7,223 nucleotides of DNA from an uncultured Oscillospiraceae bacterium (GCA_947630345.1 CANRHF010000096.1:1-7223), one strand, 5' to 3'; numbered from the stretch's first letter, positions 1 through 7,011 are shown. Made by a program: numbers and translations. The notes: a model not told the origin generated them from the letters alone.

Positions 1-1
1 C

Positions 2-739
2 CAGGGGCTGCTGGGGGGGGTGAACGCCGCAAGAAGCGTCCAGGGGAAGGAGCCCGTGATCATCACCCGGGACATGGGCTATATCGGCATCCTCATCGAC
101 GATCTGGTGACCAAGGGCACCGAGGAGCCCTACCGGATCATGACCAGCCGCTCGGAATACCGCCTGCTCCACCGGCAGGACAACGCCGACCGGCGGCTCA
201 CCGAGCTGGGCGCAAAAATTGGTCTGGTGGATGAGGCCCGCCGCCAGGCGGTGGCGGAAAAATACCGGGCGGTGGAGCGGGAGGTCCACCGCCTGAAGGG
301 GGCCGGCGTGGCGGAGAGCAAGGCCCTCAACGAGATGCTCCGGCAGCGGGGTTCCGCCCCGGTGACCGGCTCCGCCCGGCTGGCGGAGCTGCTCCGGCGG
401 CCCCAGGTGGACTATGACGACCTGGCCCCCTTCGACCCGGACCGGCCGGACCTGGCCCCGGAAATTCGGGAGGCGGTGCAGATCGAGACGAAATACGCCG
501 GGTATCTGGCCCGGCAGGAAAAGCAGGTGGAGCAGTTCCGCCGGGAGGAATCCCGGGCCCTGCCCCCGGATATCGACTATTCCGCCATCCAGGGCCTGCG
601 GCTGGAGGCCCGGGAAAAGCTGGCCCGGATTCGGCCGGTGTCCCTGGGCCAGGCCGGGCGGATCTCCGGCGTCAGCCCGGCGGACATCGCCGTGCTGATG
701 ATCTATCTGGACAGCCGGGAAAGCGGGACCGGCGAATAG
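2..739 (+). CDS. mnmG: tRNA uridine-5-carboxymethylaminomethyl modification enzyme MnmG (GidA), C-terminal part
   Basis: MnmG is the FAD-dependent partner of MnmE. Together they install the (carboxymethyl)aminomethyl group at C5 of the wobble uridine (U34) in certain tRNAs, in the cytoplasm. Only the last ~245 residues are present; the reading frame is open to the left edge, so the 5' end lies outside. The first residues, QGLLGGVNAA, are the end of the conserved GidA signature. They are followed by the very conserved stretch GYIGILIDDLVTKGTEEPYR and then TSRSEYRLLHRQDNADRR. The remainder is the helical C-terminal domain, with KYAGYLARQ, DYSAIQGL and RPVSLGQAGRISGVSPADI, and it ends normally, so the gene looks intact at its 3' side. 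A GTG near position 20 is internal to the protein and not a start. rsmG, the common downstream partner, does not follow here. The family call is secure; the FAD-binding part cannot be judged. Confidence 0.97.
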   Translation, partial: QGLLGGVNAARSVQGKEPVIITRDMGYIGILIDDLVTKGTEEPYRIMTSRSEYRLLHRQDNADRRLTELGAKIGLVDEARRQAVAEKYRAVEREVHRLKGAGVAESKALNEMLRQRGSAPVTGSARLAELLRRPQVDYDDLAPFDPDRPDLAPEIREAVQIETKYAGYLARQEKQVEQFRREESRALPPDIDYSAIQGLRLEAREKLARIRPVSLGQAGRISGVSPADIAVLMIYLDSRESGTGE

Positions 740-764
740 GGCACCCCTGTGAATATTCCATTAA

Positions 765-798
765 ATTTTCCGGACAGGGTAGCCTCTGCCCGGAAAAT
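765..798. repeat. Hairpin between mnmG and the U32 gene
   Basis: The arms ATTTTCCGG (765-773) and CCGGAAAAT (790-798) are perfect 9-bp complements. After one A/C mismatch the stem continues with CAGGG (775-779) against CTCTG (784-788, one G-T wobble), leaving a four-base loop at 780-783. It starts 25 bases after the mnmG stop and ends just before the extended -10 element. There is no T-run after the + strand stem, so a standard intrinsic terminator is unlikely. It could be an mRNA 3'-end-stabilising hairpin, a weak terminator for mnmG, or a DNA palindrome covering the -35 zone of the next promoter. The structure is seen in the sequence; its role is inference. Confidence 0.6.
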
Positions 799-799
799 A

Positions 800-808
800 T
801 GCTATAAT
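800..808 (+). promoter_or_regulatory. Extended -10 promoter (TGCTATAAT) for the U32-maf-mreCD-mrdA operon
   Basis: TGCTATAAT combines a consensus TATAAT (803-808) with the upstream TGn extension (800-802) recognised by the housekeeping sigma factor. At 16-18 bases upstream (around 779-786) there is no good -35 hexamer, which fits an extended -10 promoter. Transcription would begin near 815, giving a leader of roughly 23 nt before the U32 ATG at 838. The putative -35 zone lies inside the 765-798 hairpin, so a protein binding that palindrome could compete with RNA polymerase. The motif is seen; activity is inferred. Confidence 0.65.
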
Positions 809-824
809 AGGTCAAATATCCATT

Positions 825-831
825 GGAGAGG
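825..831 (+). promoter_or_regulatory. Ribosome binding site GGAGAGG that fixes the U32 start at 838
   Basis: GGAGAGG is followed by six bases (832-837) and then ATG. An in-frame TTG at 823-825 would give five extra residues, but it overlaps this Shine-Dalgarno site and has none of its own. ATG 838 also gives the family-typical N-terminus MLELLAPAGS. Confidence 0.85.
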
Positions 832-837
832 CTTGCT

Positions 838-2919
838 ATGCTGGAACTTTTGGCGCCGGCTGGGTCCATGGAGGCCCTCCGGGCGGCGGTGCAGAACGGC
901 GCGGACGCCGTGTACCTGGGCTACGAGACCCTGAACGCCCGCCAGGGCGCGAAAAATTTTACCCCCCAGACCGTCACCGAGGCGGTGCGCTACTGCCACA
1001 TCCGGGGGGTGGCCGTCCACCTGGCGCTGAACATCCTGACCTCCGACCGGGAGCTGGACCAGGCGGCGGAGCTGATCCGCCAGGCCGCCCTCAGCGGGGT
1101 GGACGCCTTTATCGTCCAGGACCTGGGGGTGGCGGAGTTCTGCCGCCGGATCGCCCCGGACATTCCCATCCACGGCTCCACCCAGATGACCATCCATTCC
1201 CTGCCGGGGGTGCAGATGTGCGCCGCCTGGGGTATGAAGCGGGTGGTCCTCAGCCGGGAGCTGAGTCGGGAGGAGATCAGCTATATTTGCCACAATTCCC
1301 CCATTGAGATCGAGGTTTTCGTCCACGGGGCGCTGTGCATGTGTTATTCCGGCCAGTGCTACCTGTCCGCCGCCATTGGGGGCCGGTCCGGCAACCGGGG
1401 CCGGTGCGCCCAGCCCTGCCGCCAGAGCTACGGCTACGGCCGCTGGGAGGACAAGTACCCCCTGAGCCTGAAGGACAACTGCCTGGTCACCTACTTAGGG
1501 GAGCTGGCGGCCTTCGGCGTGACCTCCATTAAATTGGAGGGCCGGATGAAGCGGCCCGAGTATGTGGCGGCGGTGACCCAGGTGTACCGCCAGGCCCTGG
1601 ACGGCAAGGCCGTCACCCGTGAAATGATGGACAAGCTCCTGGCCGCCTTCAACCGCCAGGGCTTTACCGACGGCTACTATACCGGCAGGACGGGGCCGGA
1701 GATGTTCGGCATCCGTCAGGAGCCGGGTGGGGAGGCCCCCTGGATGAAGGAGGCCCGCCAGAGCTACGAGGCCGGAGAGACCCCCCGGGTGGGGGTGCGG
1801 ATGGCGGCCTCGGTGACCAGCCTGGGCAGCCGCCTGACCGTGGCGGACCCGGAGGGACGGGTCTGCCGGGTGGAGGGACCCAAGGGGGAGCCCGCTCGGA
1901 ATGTCCTGCTGACCCCGGAGGCCCTGGCCGCCCGGCTGTCCAAGACCGGGGGCACCCCCTACAAGTGCCTGGATATCCAGGCGGAGGTGGAGCCGGGCTT
2001 CACCCTCTCCGCCGCCGCCATCAACGGCCTGCGGCGGGACTCTCTGAATCAGCTCACCGCCCTCCGGGCCCGGCGGGAGCCGCCCCGGCTGGGAAAGACC
2101 CCCCAGATCCGCCATGTGGCCGGGCCCAGGAGTCATCCGGCGGTGAACGTCCAAATCACCACCCGGGAGCAGGCCACGGAGCGGCTGCTCCGCACGCCGC
2201 TGTCGGTGCTGTATGTGCCCATCCACCTGCTGCGGCAGGACCCCGCCTGGTGCCAGAGCTTACTGACTCGGGTCCGGGTCTGCGCCGTGCTGCCCCGGAT
2301 CGCCCACGATCCGGAGCTGCCCAAGCTCCGCCAGGCCATGCTGGACCTGCGGACCCTGGGGGTGCGGGAGGTGCTGGCAGGGAACCCCGGCCTGCTGCTC
2401 CCGGCCCGGGAATGCGGCATGGCGGTGCGGGGGGATTTTGGGCTGAATCTGTACAATTCCGCCGCCGTCAATCAAATCGCCCGGCTGGAGCCGCGCTCCG
2501 CCACCTTGAGCTTTGAAATGACCCTGCCTCAAATTCGGGACGTGAGCAAGGCGGTGGACTGCGAGATCCTGGCCTATGGGCGGCTGCCCCTGATGGTGAC
2601 GGAAAACTGCCTGATCCGGGGCCGCACCGGGGCGTGTACCTGCGACCTGGCCCCTACCAAGCTGATGGACAAGACCGGGGCGGAATTTCCCGTGCTGCGG
2701 GACGGGGATACCTGCCGCTCGGTGTTGTATAATGGCCGGAAGCTCAACCTGCTGGACCGGCAGGAGGATCTGAACCGTCTGGGCCTGTGGGCGGTCCGGC
2801 TGCTATTCACCACGGAAAACAGCCGGGAAGTGGACCAGGTGCTCCAGGCCCTGGAGAGCCCCGCCGCCTTCGACCCCGGGGGAAGCACCCGGGGACTGTA
2901 TCTGCGGGGCGTGGACTGA
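838..2919 (+). CDS. U32 family peptidase-like RNA hydroxylase (RlhA-like, with DUF3656)
   Basis: This 693-residue protein starts MLELLAPAGSMEAL, the usual U32 opening. The U32 signature is at about 158-177 (EVFVHGALC, then YSGQCYLS). Cys167, Cys174, Cys190 and Cys194 give the four-cysteine pattern expected to hold an iron-sulfur cluster, and SIKLEGRMKRPEYV lies at 230-243. A DUF3656-like region spans about 310-415 (GGTPYK and INGLRRDSL). A further U32-like C-terminal half carries GRLPLMVTENC (581-591) and DKTGAEFPV. Members of this family were named peptidases, but E. coli RlhA hydroxylates cytidine 2501 of 23S rRNA, and shorter relatives (TrhP/YegQ) hydroxylate wobble uridine in tRNA. Length and DUF3656 favour the RlhA type, but the substrate here is not proven, so no symbol is given. 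It is the first gene of the operon, 26 nt before maf. Family assignment is firm; the exact RNA target is inference. Confidence 0.93.
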   Translation: MLELLAPAGSMEALRAAVQNGADAVYLGYETLNARQGAKNFTPQTVTEAVRYCHIRGVAVHLALNILTSDRELDQAAELIRQAALSGVDAFIVQDLGVAEFCRRIAPDIPIHGSTQMTIHSLPGVQMCAAWGMKRVVLSRELSREEISYICHNSPIEIEVFVHGALCMCYSGQCYLSAAIGGRSGNRGRCAQPCRQSYGYGRWEDKYPLSLKDNCLVTYLGELAAFGVTSIKLEGRMKRPEYVAAVTQVYRQALDGKAVTREMMDKLLAAFNRQGFTDGYYTGRTGPEMFGIRQEPGGEAPWMKEARQSYEAGETPRVGVRMAASVTSLGSRLTVADPEGRVCRVEGPKGEPARNVLLTPEALAARLSKTGGTPYKCLDIQAEVEPGFTLSAAAINGLRRDSLNQLTALRARREPPRLGKTPQIRHVAGPRSHPAVNVQITTREQATERLLRTPLSVLYVPIHLLRQDPAWCQSLLTRVRVCAVLPRIAHDPELPKLRQAMLDLRTLGVREVLAGNPGLLLPARECGMAVRGDFGLNLYNSAAVNQIARLEPRSATLSFEMTLPQIRDVSKAVDCEILAYGRLPLMVTENCLIRGRTGACTCDLAPTKLMDKTGAEFPVLRDGDTCRSVLYNGRKLNLLDRQEDLNRLGLWAVRLLFTTENSREVDQVLQALESPAAFDPGGSTRGLYLRGVD

Positions 2920-2925
2920 AACCCG

Positions 2926-2938
2926 CCCCGGAAGGGGG
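2926..2938 (+). promoter_or_regulatory. maf ribosome binding site inside a small CCCC-GGAA-GGGG hairpin
   Basis: AAGGGGG (2932-2938), seven bases before the maf ATG at 2946, is a plausible Shine-Dalgarno site (one G-U wobble against AAGGAGG). Bases 2926-2929 (CCCC) can pair with 2934-2937 (GGGG) around a GGAA loop of the GNRA class, masking most of the site. The U32 stop codon ends at 2919, so a terminating ribosome would reach into the hairpin, which would favour coupled translation of maf. The pairing is seen; the coupling is inferred. Confidence 0.5.
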
Positions 2939-2945
2939 AAGCACA

Positions 2946-3524
2946 ATGACACAACTGATTTTGGCCTCCGCCTCACCCCGGCGGCGGCAGCTGCTGCACC
3001 TGCTGGGGATGGACTTCAGCGTTCGCCCGGCGGATATCGACGAAAAAATGGATCCGGAGATGCCGCCGGAGGCGGCGGTGGCCCGGCTCAGCGCCAGGAA
3101 GGCCGCCGCCGCCCTCCGGGCCCCGGGAGAAGTGATCCTGGCGGCGGACACGGTGGTGGTGCTGGACCGGAAGGTGCTGGGAAAGCCCCAGAGCCGGAAT
3201 GAGGCCCGGGAAATGCTCCGGGCCCTGTCCGGCGGGGAGCATCTGGTGATGACCGGCGTCACGGTGGCCTCCGACCGGGGGACCGAAACCGGCACGGAGA
3301 TCACCGCCGTCCAGTTCCGGGAGCTGGAGGACTGGGAGATCGAGGAGTATCTCGCTACCGGCGAGCCCATGGACAAGGCCGGGGCCTATGGCATTCAGGG
3401 CGGCGGGGCGGTGTTCGTCACCGGCATCGCCGGGGATTTCTATAACGTGATGGGACTTCCGGTGTGCCGGGTCTACGGGATGCTCCGCAGGCTGGCCCCG
3501 GAGCTTTGGGAGGACCGAGCATGA
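2946..3524 (+). CDS. maf: Maf family nucleotide pyrophosphatase (dTTP/UTP type)
   Basis: A 192-residue protein of normal Maf length. Maf proteins hydrolyse dTTP, UTP and modified pyrimidine nucleotides to the monophosphate plus pyrophosphate, and are linked to house-cleaning and septum inhibition. Visible motifs are the phosphate-binding SASPRR (8-13), DEK near residues 35-37, AADTVVV (66-72, Asp68 as the likely catalytic or metal residue), GKP (79-81), LSGGEHLVMTGV and DKAGAYGIQG (143-152). The ADT triad and DKAGAYGIQG resemble E. coli YhdE (dTTP/UTP) rather than YceF (m7GTP), which has SDQ and a different sequence at the later motif. The frame extends upstream into the U32 gene, but ATG 2946 has the Shine-Dalgarno site and yields the canonical N-terminus. 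The stop overlaps the mreC start (ATGA), and maf next to mreCD is a classical arrangement. Family certain; substrate class likely. Confidence 0.95.
   Translation: MTQLILASASPRRRQLLHLLGMDFSVRPADIDEKMDPEMPPEAAVARLSARKAAAALRAPGEVILAADTVVVLDRKVLGKPQSRNEAREMLRALSGGEHLVMTGVTVASDRGTETGTEITAVQFRELEDWEIEEYLATGEPMDKAGAYGIQGGGAVFVTGIAGDFYNVMGLPVCRVYGMLRRLAPELWEDRA
3508..3514 (+). promoter_or_regulatory. Ribosome binding site GGGAGGA that fixes the mreC start at 3521
   Basis: GGGAGGA lies within the last codons of maf, six bases before ATG 3521. An in-frame GTG at 3464 would add 19 residues of proline- and glycine-rich sequence that is simply maf read in another frame. ATG 3521 overlaps the maf TGA (3522-3524) and places a short cytoplasmic tail directly before the membrane segment. 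Confidence 0.85.
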
Positions 3525-4354
3525 GACACTTTTTCACCGGGCGGATCCGGCTGATCCTGGCTTTGGCGGTGATCCTGGCGGTGGTGCTGGGGGTGGCGTC
3601 CAGCCTGACAGGGCGGGACTATCCCGGCATCCTGGTGCAGAGCGTTCTGTCCCCCATTCGGGCGGGCGCGGACAGCCTGGTGCGCCAGGCGGAGAAATTT
3701 TACAGCTATATGTTCCGCTACGAGGCCCTGGAGGCGGAGAACGCGGCCCTGCGCCAGCAGATCGCCCAGATGCGGGAGGACGCCCGGAACGCGGACACCG
3801 TCTCCCGGGAAAACGACCGGCTCCGGGCCCTGCTGGATATGCAGAGCCTCCACGAGGACTACACGTTGCTGGACTGCTATATCATCAGCCGGGATTCGGT
3901 GGACTGGGCCGGGGGCTTTACCCTGAACCGGGGCGCCTCCTCCGGCGTGGAGGAGGGGATGTGCGTCATCACCGCCAACTCCGAGGTGGTGGGCATCATC
4001 GAGGAGGTGGGGCCCAACTATTCCCGGGTGCGCACGGTGCTGGACTCCACTTTGGAAATTTCCGCCACCATCGCCTCCTCCGGCTACAACGGCATGGTCC
4101 GGGGGGACTACACCGGCGGCTACGCCGACATGATGCGGATGGACTATCTGCCCACCTCCGCCGTGATCCGCAACCAGGATCAGGTGGTCACCTCCGGCTC
4201 ATCCATGTACCCCAAGAACCTGGTGCTGGGCTATGTGGTGGACGCAGGCTTTTCCGACACCGGCGTGGCCAAGTACGCCATTTTGACCCCGGCGGTGGTC
4301 TTCGGGCAGCTGGAGCAGGTGTTCATCCTCACCAGCTTTGAAACGGCGGAGTGA
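3521..4354 (+). CDS. mreC: Rod shape-determining protein MreC
   Basis: A 277-residue bitopic membrane protein of the elongasome, which organises lateral wall synthesis and in several bacteria binds PBP2 directly. Architecture: a basic cytoplasmic tail (1-8), one membrane segment at about 9-29 (rich in Leu, Val, Ala and Ile), then a predicted coiled coil at about 66-106 containing EALEAENAALRQQI and SRENDRLRALLDMQ. The extracytoplasmic beta domain follows. Family features there include NRGASSGVEEGM, SEVVGIIEEVG, SGYNGMVRGD, QVVTSGSSMYPKNLVLGYV and the closing PAVVFGQLEQVFIL. Length and domain order match ordinary Gram-positive MreC. It is coupled to maf by the 4-nt ATGA overlap and followed after 3 nt by mreD. 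mreB is not upstream, as it would be in the classic mreBCD cluster. Identification is confident from the fold pattern and neighbours. Confidence 0.94.
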   Translation: MRHFFTGRIRLILALAVILAVVLGVASSLTGRDYPGILVQSVLSPIRAGADSLVRQAEKFYSYMFRYEALEAENAALRQQIAQMREDARNADTVSRENDRLRALLDMQSLHEDYTLLDCYIISRDSVDWAGGFTLNRGASSGVEEGMCVITANSEVVGIIEEVGPNYSRVRTVLDSTLEISATIASSGYNGMVRGDYTGGYADMMRMDYLPTSAVIRNQDQVVTSGSSMYPKNLVLGYVVDAGFSDTGVAKYAILTPAVVFGQLEQVFILTSFETAE

Positions 4355-4357
4355 GCC

Positions 4358-4942
4358 ATGGCACGACGGAGAAAGTACGAATTTCGGCCGGATAAGACCG
4401 GCCCCGGGCTGCTCAGCAGGCTGTATCTGACCAAGCTGCAGCGGCTGGCCCTGCTGAAATGGGTGCTCTACGGCCTGCTGGTACTCTTCGCGGCCCTGCT
4501 ACAGGACGTGATCTTTAGCCGCCTGCGGCTGTTCGGCGCCGCCACTGACCTGGTGCCCTGCGTGATATTGACGGTGTGCGTGCTGGAATGCTCCGAGGGG
4601 GGCTGCGTCTTCACCCTGGCGGCATCCTGTGTCTATCAGTTTTCCGGCTCCGCACCGGGGTATCATGTGATCGTGCTGCTGACCTTCCTGGGGGTGGGCG
4701 CCACAGTGTTTCGCCAGGCGTTCCTGCGGAAGGGCTTCAGCGCCACCCTGGTCTGCGTGGTGCCCTCCCTGCTGGCCTATGAGATCCTGGTGTTCGCCGT
4801 GGGCCTTTACGGCGGGCAGACCATCTGGTCCCGGATCGGGGGCTTTCTGGTCACCTGGCTGCTCACCTGTCTGGCTGCCCCGGCGGTGTATCCCGCCGCC
4901 AAGGCTATCAGCCGAATTGGAGGAGAAACATGGAAAGAATGA
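4358..4942 (+). CDS. mreD: Rod shape-determining protein MreD
   Basis: A 194-residue polytopic membrane protein, presumed MreD, the poorly conserved integral membrane member of the elongasome. After an unusually long, basic N-terminal stretch (about residues 1-34, starting MARRRKYEF) come about five or six hydrophobic segments: near 35-53, 65-95 (probably two short ones), 105-122, 128-150 and 160-185. The first is followed by LQDVIFSRLRLFGAATDLVP, matching the MreD pattern of a helix, a short polar stretch with Phe-Gly, then Pro/Asp-Leu-Val-Pro. GGAG at 4348-4351 is six bases from the ATG. The gene overlaps mrdA by 13 nt. Sequence conservation in this family is low, so the call leans on topology plus position between mreC and the PBP2 gene. 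Confidence 0.88.
   Translation: MARRRKYEFRPDKTGPGLLSRLYLTKLQRLALLKWVLYGLLVLFAALLQDVIFSRLRLFGAATDLVPCVILTVCVLECSEGGCVFTLAASCVYQFSGSAPGYHVIVLLTFLGVGATVFRQAFLRKGFSATLVCVVPSLLAYEILVFAVGLYGGQTIWSRIGGFLVTWLLTCLAAPAVYPAAKAISRIGGETWKE
4919..4925 (+). promoter_or_regulatory. Ribosome binding site GGAGGAG that favours the mrdA start at 4930
   Basis: GGAGGAG in the end of mreD has its GGAGG core (4919-4923) six bases before ATG 4930. A second in-frame ATG at 4939 would make an ATGA overlap with the mreD stop and shorten the protein by three residues, but it would be 15 bases from the core, so 4930 is preferred. Initiation at both is possible. Confidence 0.75.
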
Positions 4943-7011
4943 CCCGTGTGCGGGTGAATGTGCTGATCACCCTGTTCAGTTTGGTGCTGGTACTCTTTGC
5001 GGCCCGGCTGTTTGATATTCAGTTTATCGAAACCCAGGGAGACACCAACAACGCAGACACCTTCATTACCGAGACCCGTGTGAAGGCCGCCCGGGGGGAG
5101 ATCCTGGACCGGAACGGCAACGTGCTGGTGGGCAACCGGGCCAGCTATGACCTGGTGATCAACTACTTCGTGTTCATCGACTCGGACAACCCCAACCAGT
5201 ACCTGTACCAGATGGTAAAGCTGTGCCAGGAGCGGGGCATCGACTATGCGGAGAACTTCCCCGTGACCAAGACCCGGCCCTTTGAGTACACCTTGGACCA
5301 GCAAAACACCGCCTGGCGGGGCTATTTCCAGGAATACCTCCACGACCTGGGCTACGATTCCGACATCACCGCCCCCCTGCTGATCCAGAAGCTCCGGGCC
5401 ATCTACGACCTGCCCGACGAGTGGACCGACGAGGAGGCCCGGGCGGTGATCGGGCTGCGCTACGAGCTGCGTCTGCGGGTGCTGGTGCCCATCGCCAACT
5501 ACCTGTTCGTCTCCGACGTGGACAACGACACCCTTTCGGAGGTGCTGGAGATGAACATCCCCGGCCTGAACGTGGAGGCCGCCACGGTGCGGGAGTATCA
5601 TACCGACTGCGCGGCCCATATTTTGGGCTATGTGGGCGCCATGGACGATGAAGAGTGGGCGTACTACGGGGCGCTGGGCTATCCCATGGACGCCGACGTG
5701 GGCAAGGATGGACTGGAAAAGGCCTTTGAGGAACAGCTCCACGGAACCGACGGCATCCGCTGGGACGAGGTGACCTCCGACGGCACGGTCATCAACACCT
5801 ATTACGACCCGGTGCCCCAGGCGGGCAACAACGTGGAAATCTCCATTGATCTGAGCCTTCAGATGGTGGCGGAGGATATGCTGGCCCAGACCATGGAGCA
5901 GCTCCGCTCAGATGAGACCGTGGTGGACGGCAAGGACGCCGAGGGCGCCGCGGTGGTCGCCCTCGATCCCCGCAACGGACAGGTGCTGGTGTGCGCCAGC
6001 TACCCCACCTACGATCTGAGTACCTTCTTTGAAAATTACAACGAGATTACGAAGGCCCCCTTCGACCCCCTGTTCAACCGGGCCCTGATGGCCACCTATC
6101 CGCCGGGCTCCACCTTTAAGCCCTGCGTGTCCATCGCCGCCATCGACTGTGGTCTGATCACCCCCAATACGGAGATCGAGGACCGAGGCCGGTACGACCG
6201 GTATATCGACTCGGGCTTCTATGCCGACTGCCTACAGTATTCCTCCAACGGCACCGTCCACGAGCACGTCAACGTGACCCACGCCCTGGAGGTCTCCTGC
6301 AACTATTTCTACTACTGGATCGGGGACCACCTCAGCGACTGGAACCTGCTGGACAACACCGCCAAGGGCATGGGCCTGGGGGAGCCCACCGGCGTGGAGC
6401 TGTACGAGGAGACCGGCTACCGGGCCAATCCCGAGACCAAGCGGCTGCTCCACGCCAACAATCCGGACGATGCCGGCTGGTATCAGGCCGACGCCATCAT
6501 GGCCGCTATCGGCCAGTCCGAAAATAAATTCACCCCCATGCAGATGTGCGTCTATGCCAGCGTCCTAGCCAACCGGGGCCAGCGGTACAAGGCCACGTTC
6601 CTGAGCCGGGTGGTGTCCCCGGACTACCGGGAGCTGATCATGGAGAGCCGCCCCACCCTCTTAAGCACCTTTGAGATCTCCGACGAGGCCTACCAGGCCT
6701 ACTCCCAGGGCATGTTCCTGGTGACCCAGCAGCCCGACGGCACCGCCCGGGTGGCCTTCGACGGCTTCAATGAACGAATCCGGGTGGCGGGCAAGACCGG
6801 CACCGCCGAGAACGGCATGGGCGTGGGCTCGGACCACGCGGCCTTCATCTGCTACGCCCCCATGGACAATCCAACCATTGCCATCGCCGTCTACGGCGAG
6901 AAGGCCGGCCACGGCAGCGCCGTGGCCAGCGTGGCCCGGGCGATTTTGGACGCATACTTTGCCGGCGGCGTGGAGGGCGAGATCGTGACCTCTGAAAATA
7001 TGCCGGGTTAA
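4930..7011 (+). CDS. mrdA: Penicillin-binding protein 2, class B transpeptidase of the elongasome
   Basis: A 693-residue monofunctional D,D-transpeptidase that crosslinks peptidoglycan outside the membrane during cell elongation; it is the target of beta-lactams. An N-terminal signal anchor lies at about 9-25 after a basic start. The dimerisation (pedestal) domain begins with AARGEILDRNGNVL (53-66) and continues through VREYHTDCAAHILGYVG (220-236) and GKDGLEKAFEEQLHG (258-272). The transpeptidase domain spans about 320-680 with all three active-site motifs: STFK with nucleophile Ser394, SCN (456-458) and KTG (622-624, within GKTGTAE). Nothing essential appears missing. Between about residues 75 and 195 sits a helical-looking segment rich in Asp, Glu and Tyr, common in Gram-positive PBP2 proteins. 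Placement right after mreCD supports the elongation (PBP2) rather than division (PBP3/FtsI) role. Its usual glycosyltransferase partner RodA is not in the window. Confidence 0.95.
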   Translation: MERMTRVRVNVLITLFSLVLVLFAARLFDIQFIETQGDTNNADTFITETRVKAARGEILDRNGNVLVGNRASYDLVINYFVFIDSDNPNQYLYQMVKLCQERGIDYAENFPVTKTRPFEYTLDQQNTAWRGYFQEYLHDLGYDSDITAPLLIQKLRAIYDLPDEWTDEEARAVIGLRYELRLRVLVPIANYLFVSDVDNDTLSEVLEMNIPGLNVEAATVREYHTDCAAHILGYVGAMDDEEWAYYGALGYPMDADVGKDGLEKAFEEQLHGTDGIRWDEVTSDGTVINTYYDPVPQAGNNVEISIDLSLQMVAEDMLAQTMEQLRSDETVVDGKDAEGAAVVALDPRNGQVLVCASYPTYDLSTFFENYNEITKAPFDPLFNRALMATYPPGSTFKPCVSIAAIDCGLITPNTEIEDRGRYDRYIDSGFYADCLQYSSNGTVHEHVNVTHALEVSCNYFYYWIGDHLSDWNLLDNTAKGMGLGEPTGVELYEETGYRANPETKRLLHANNPDDAGWYQADAIMAAIGQSENKFTPMQMCVYASVLANRGQRYKATFLSRVVSPDYRELIMESRPTLLSTFEISDEAYQAYSQGMFLVTQQPDGTARVAFDGFNERIRVAGKTGTAENGMGVGSDHAAFICYAPMDNPTIAIAVYGEKAGHGSAVASVARAILDAYFAGGVEGEIVTSENMPG

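Noticed and set aside
1495..2226. 243-codon open frame on the - strand inside the U32 gene
   Set aside because: Composition is dominated by Gly, Pro, Leu, Arg and His, typical of shadow frames in GC-rich DNA, and the + strand gene has strong family motifs over the same bases.
1965..2516. 183-codon + strand frame inside the U32 gene
   Set aside because: Very Pro/Ala/Gly-rich and overlaps the well-supported U32 reading frame; no independent ribosome-binding site or motif.
4807..5742. 311-codon open frame on the - strand across mreD and mrdA
   Set aside because: It is antisense to two clearly functional genes, is rich in His, Val, Gly and Gln as expected from reversed GC-rich codons, and shows no family motif.
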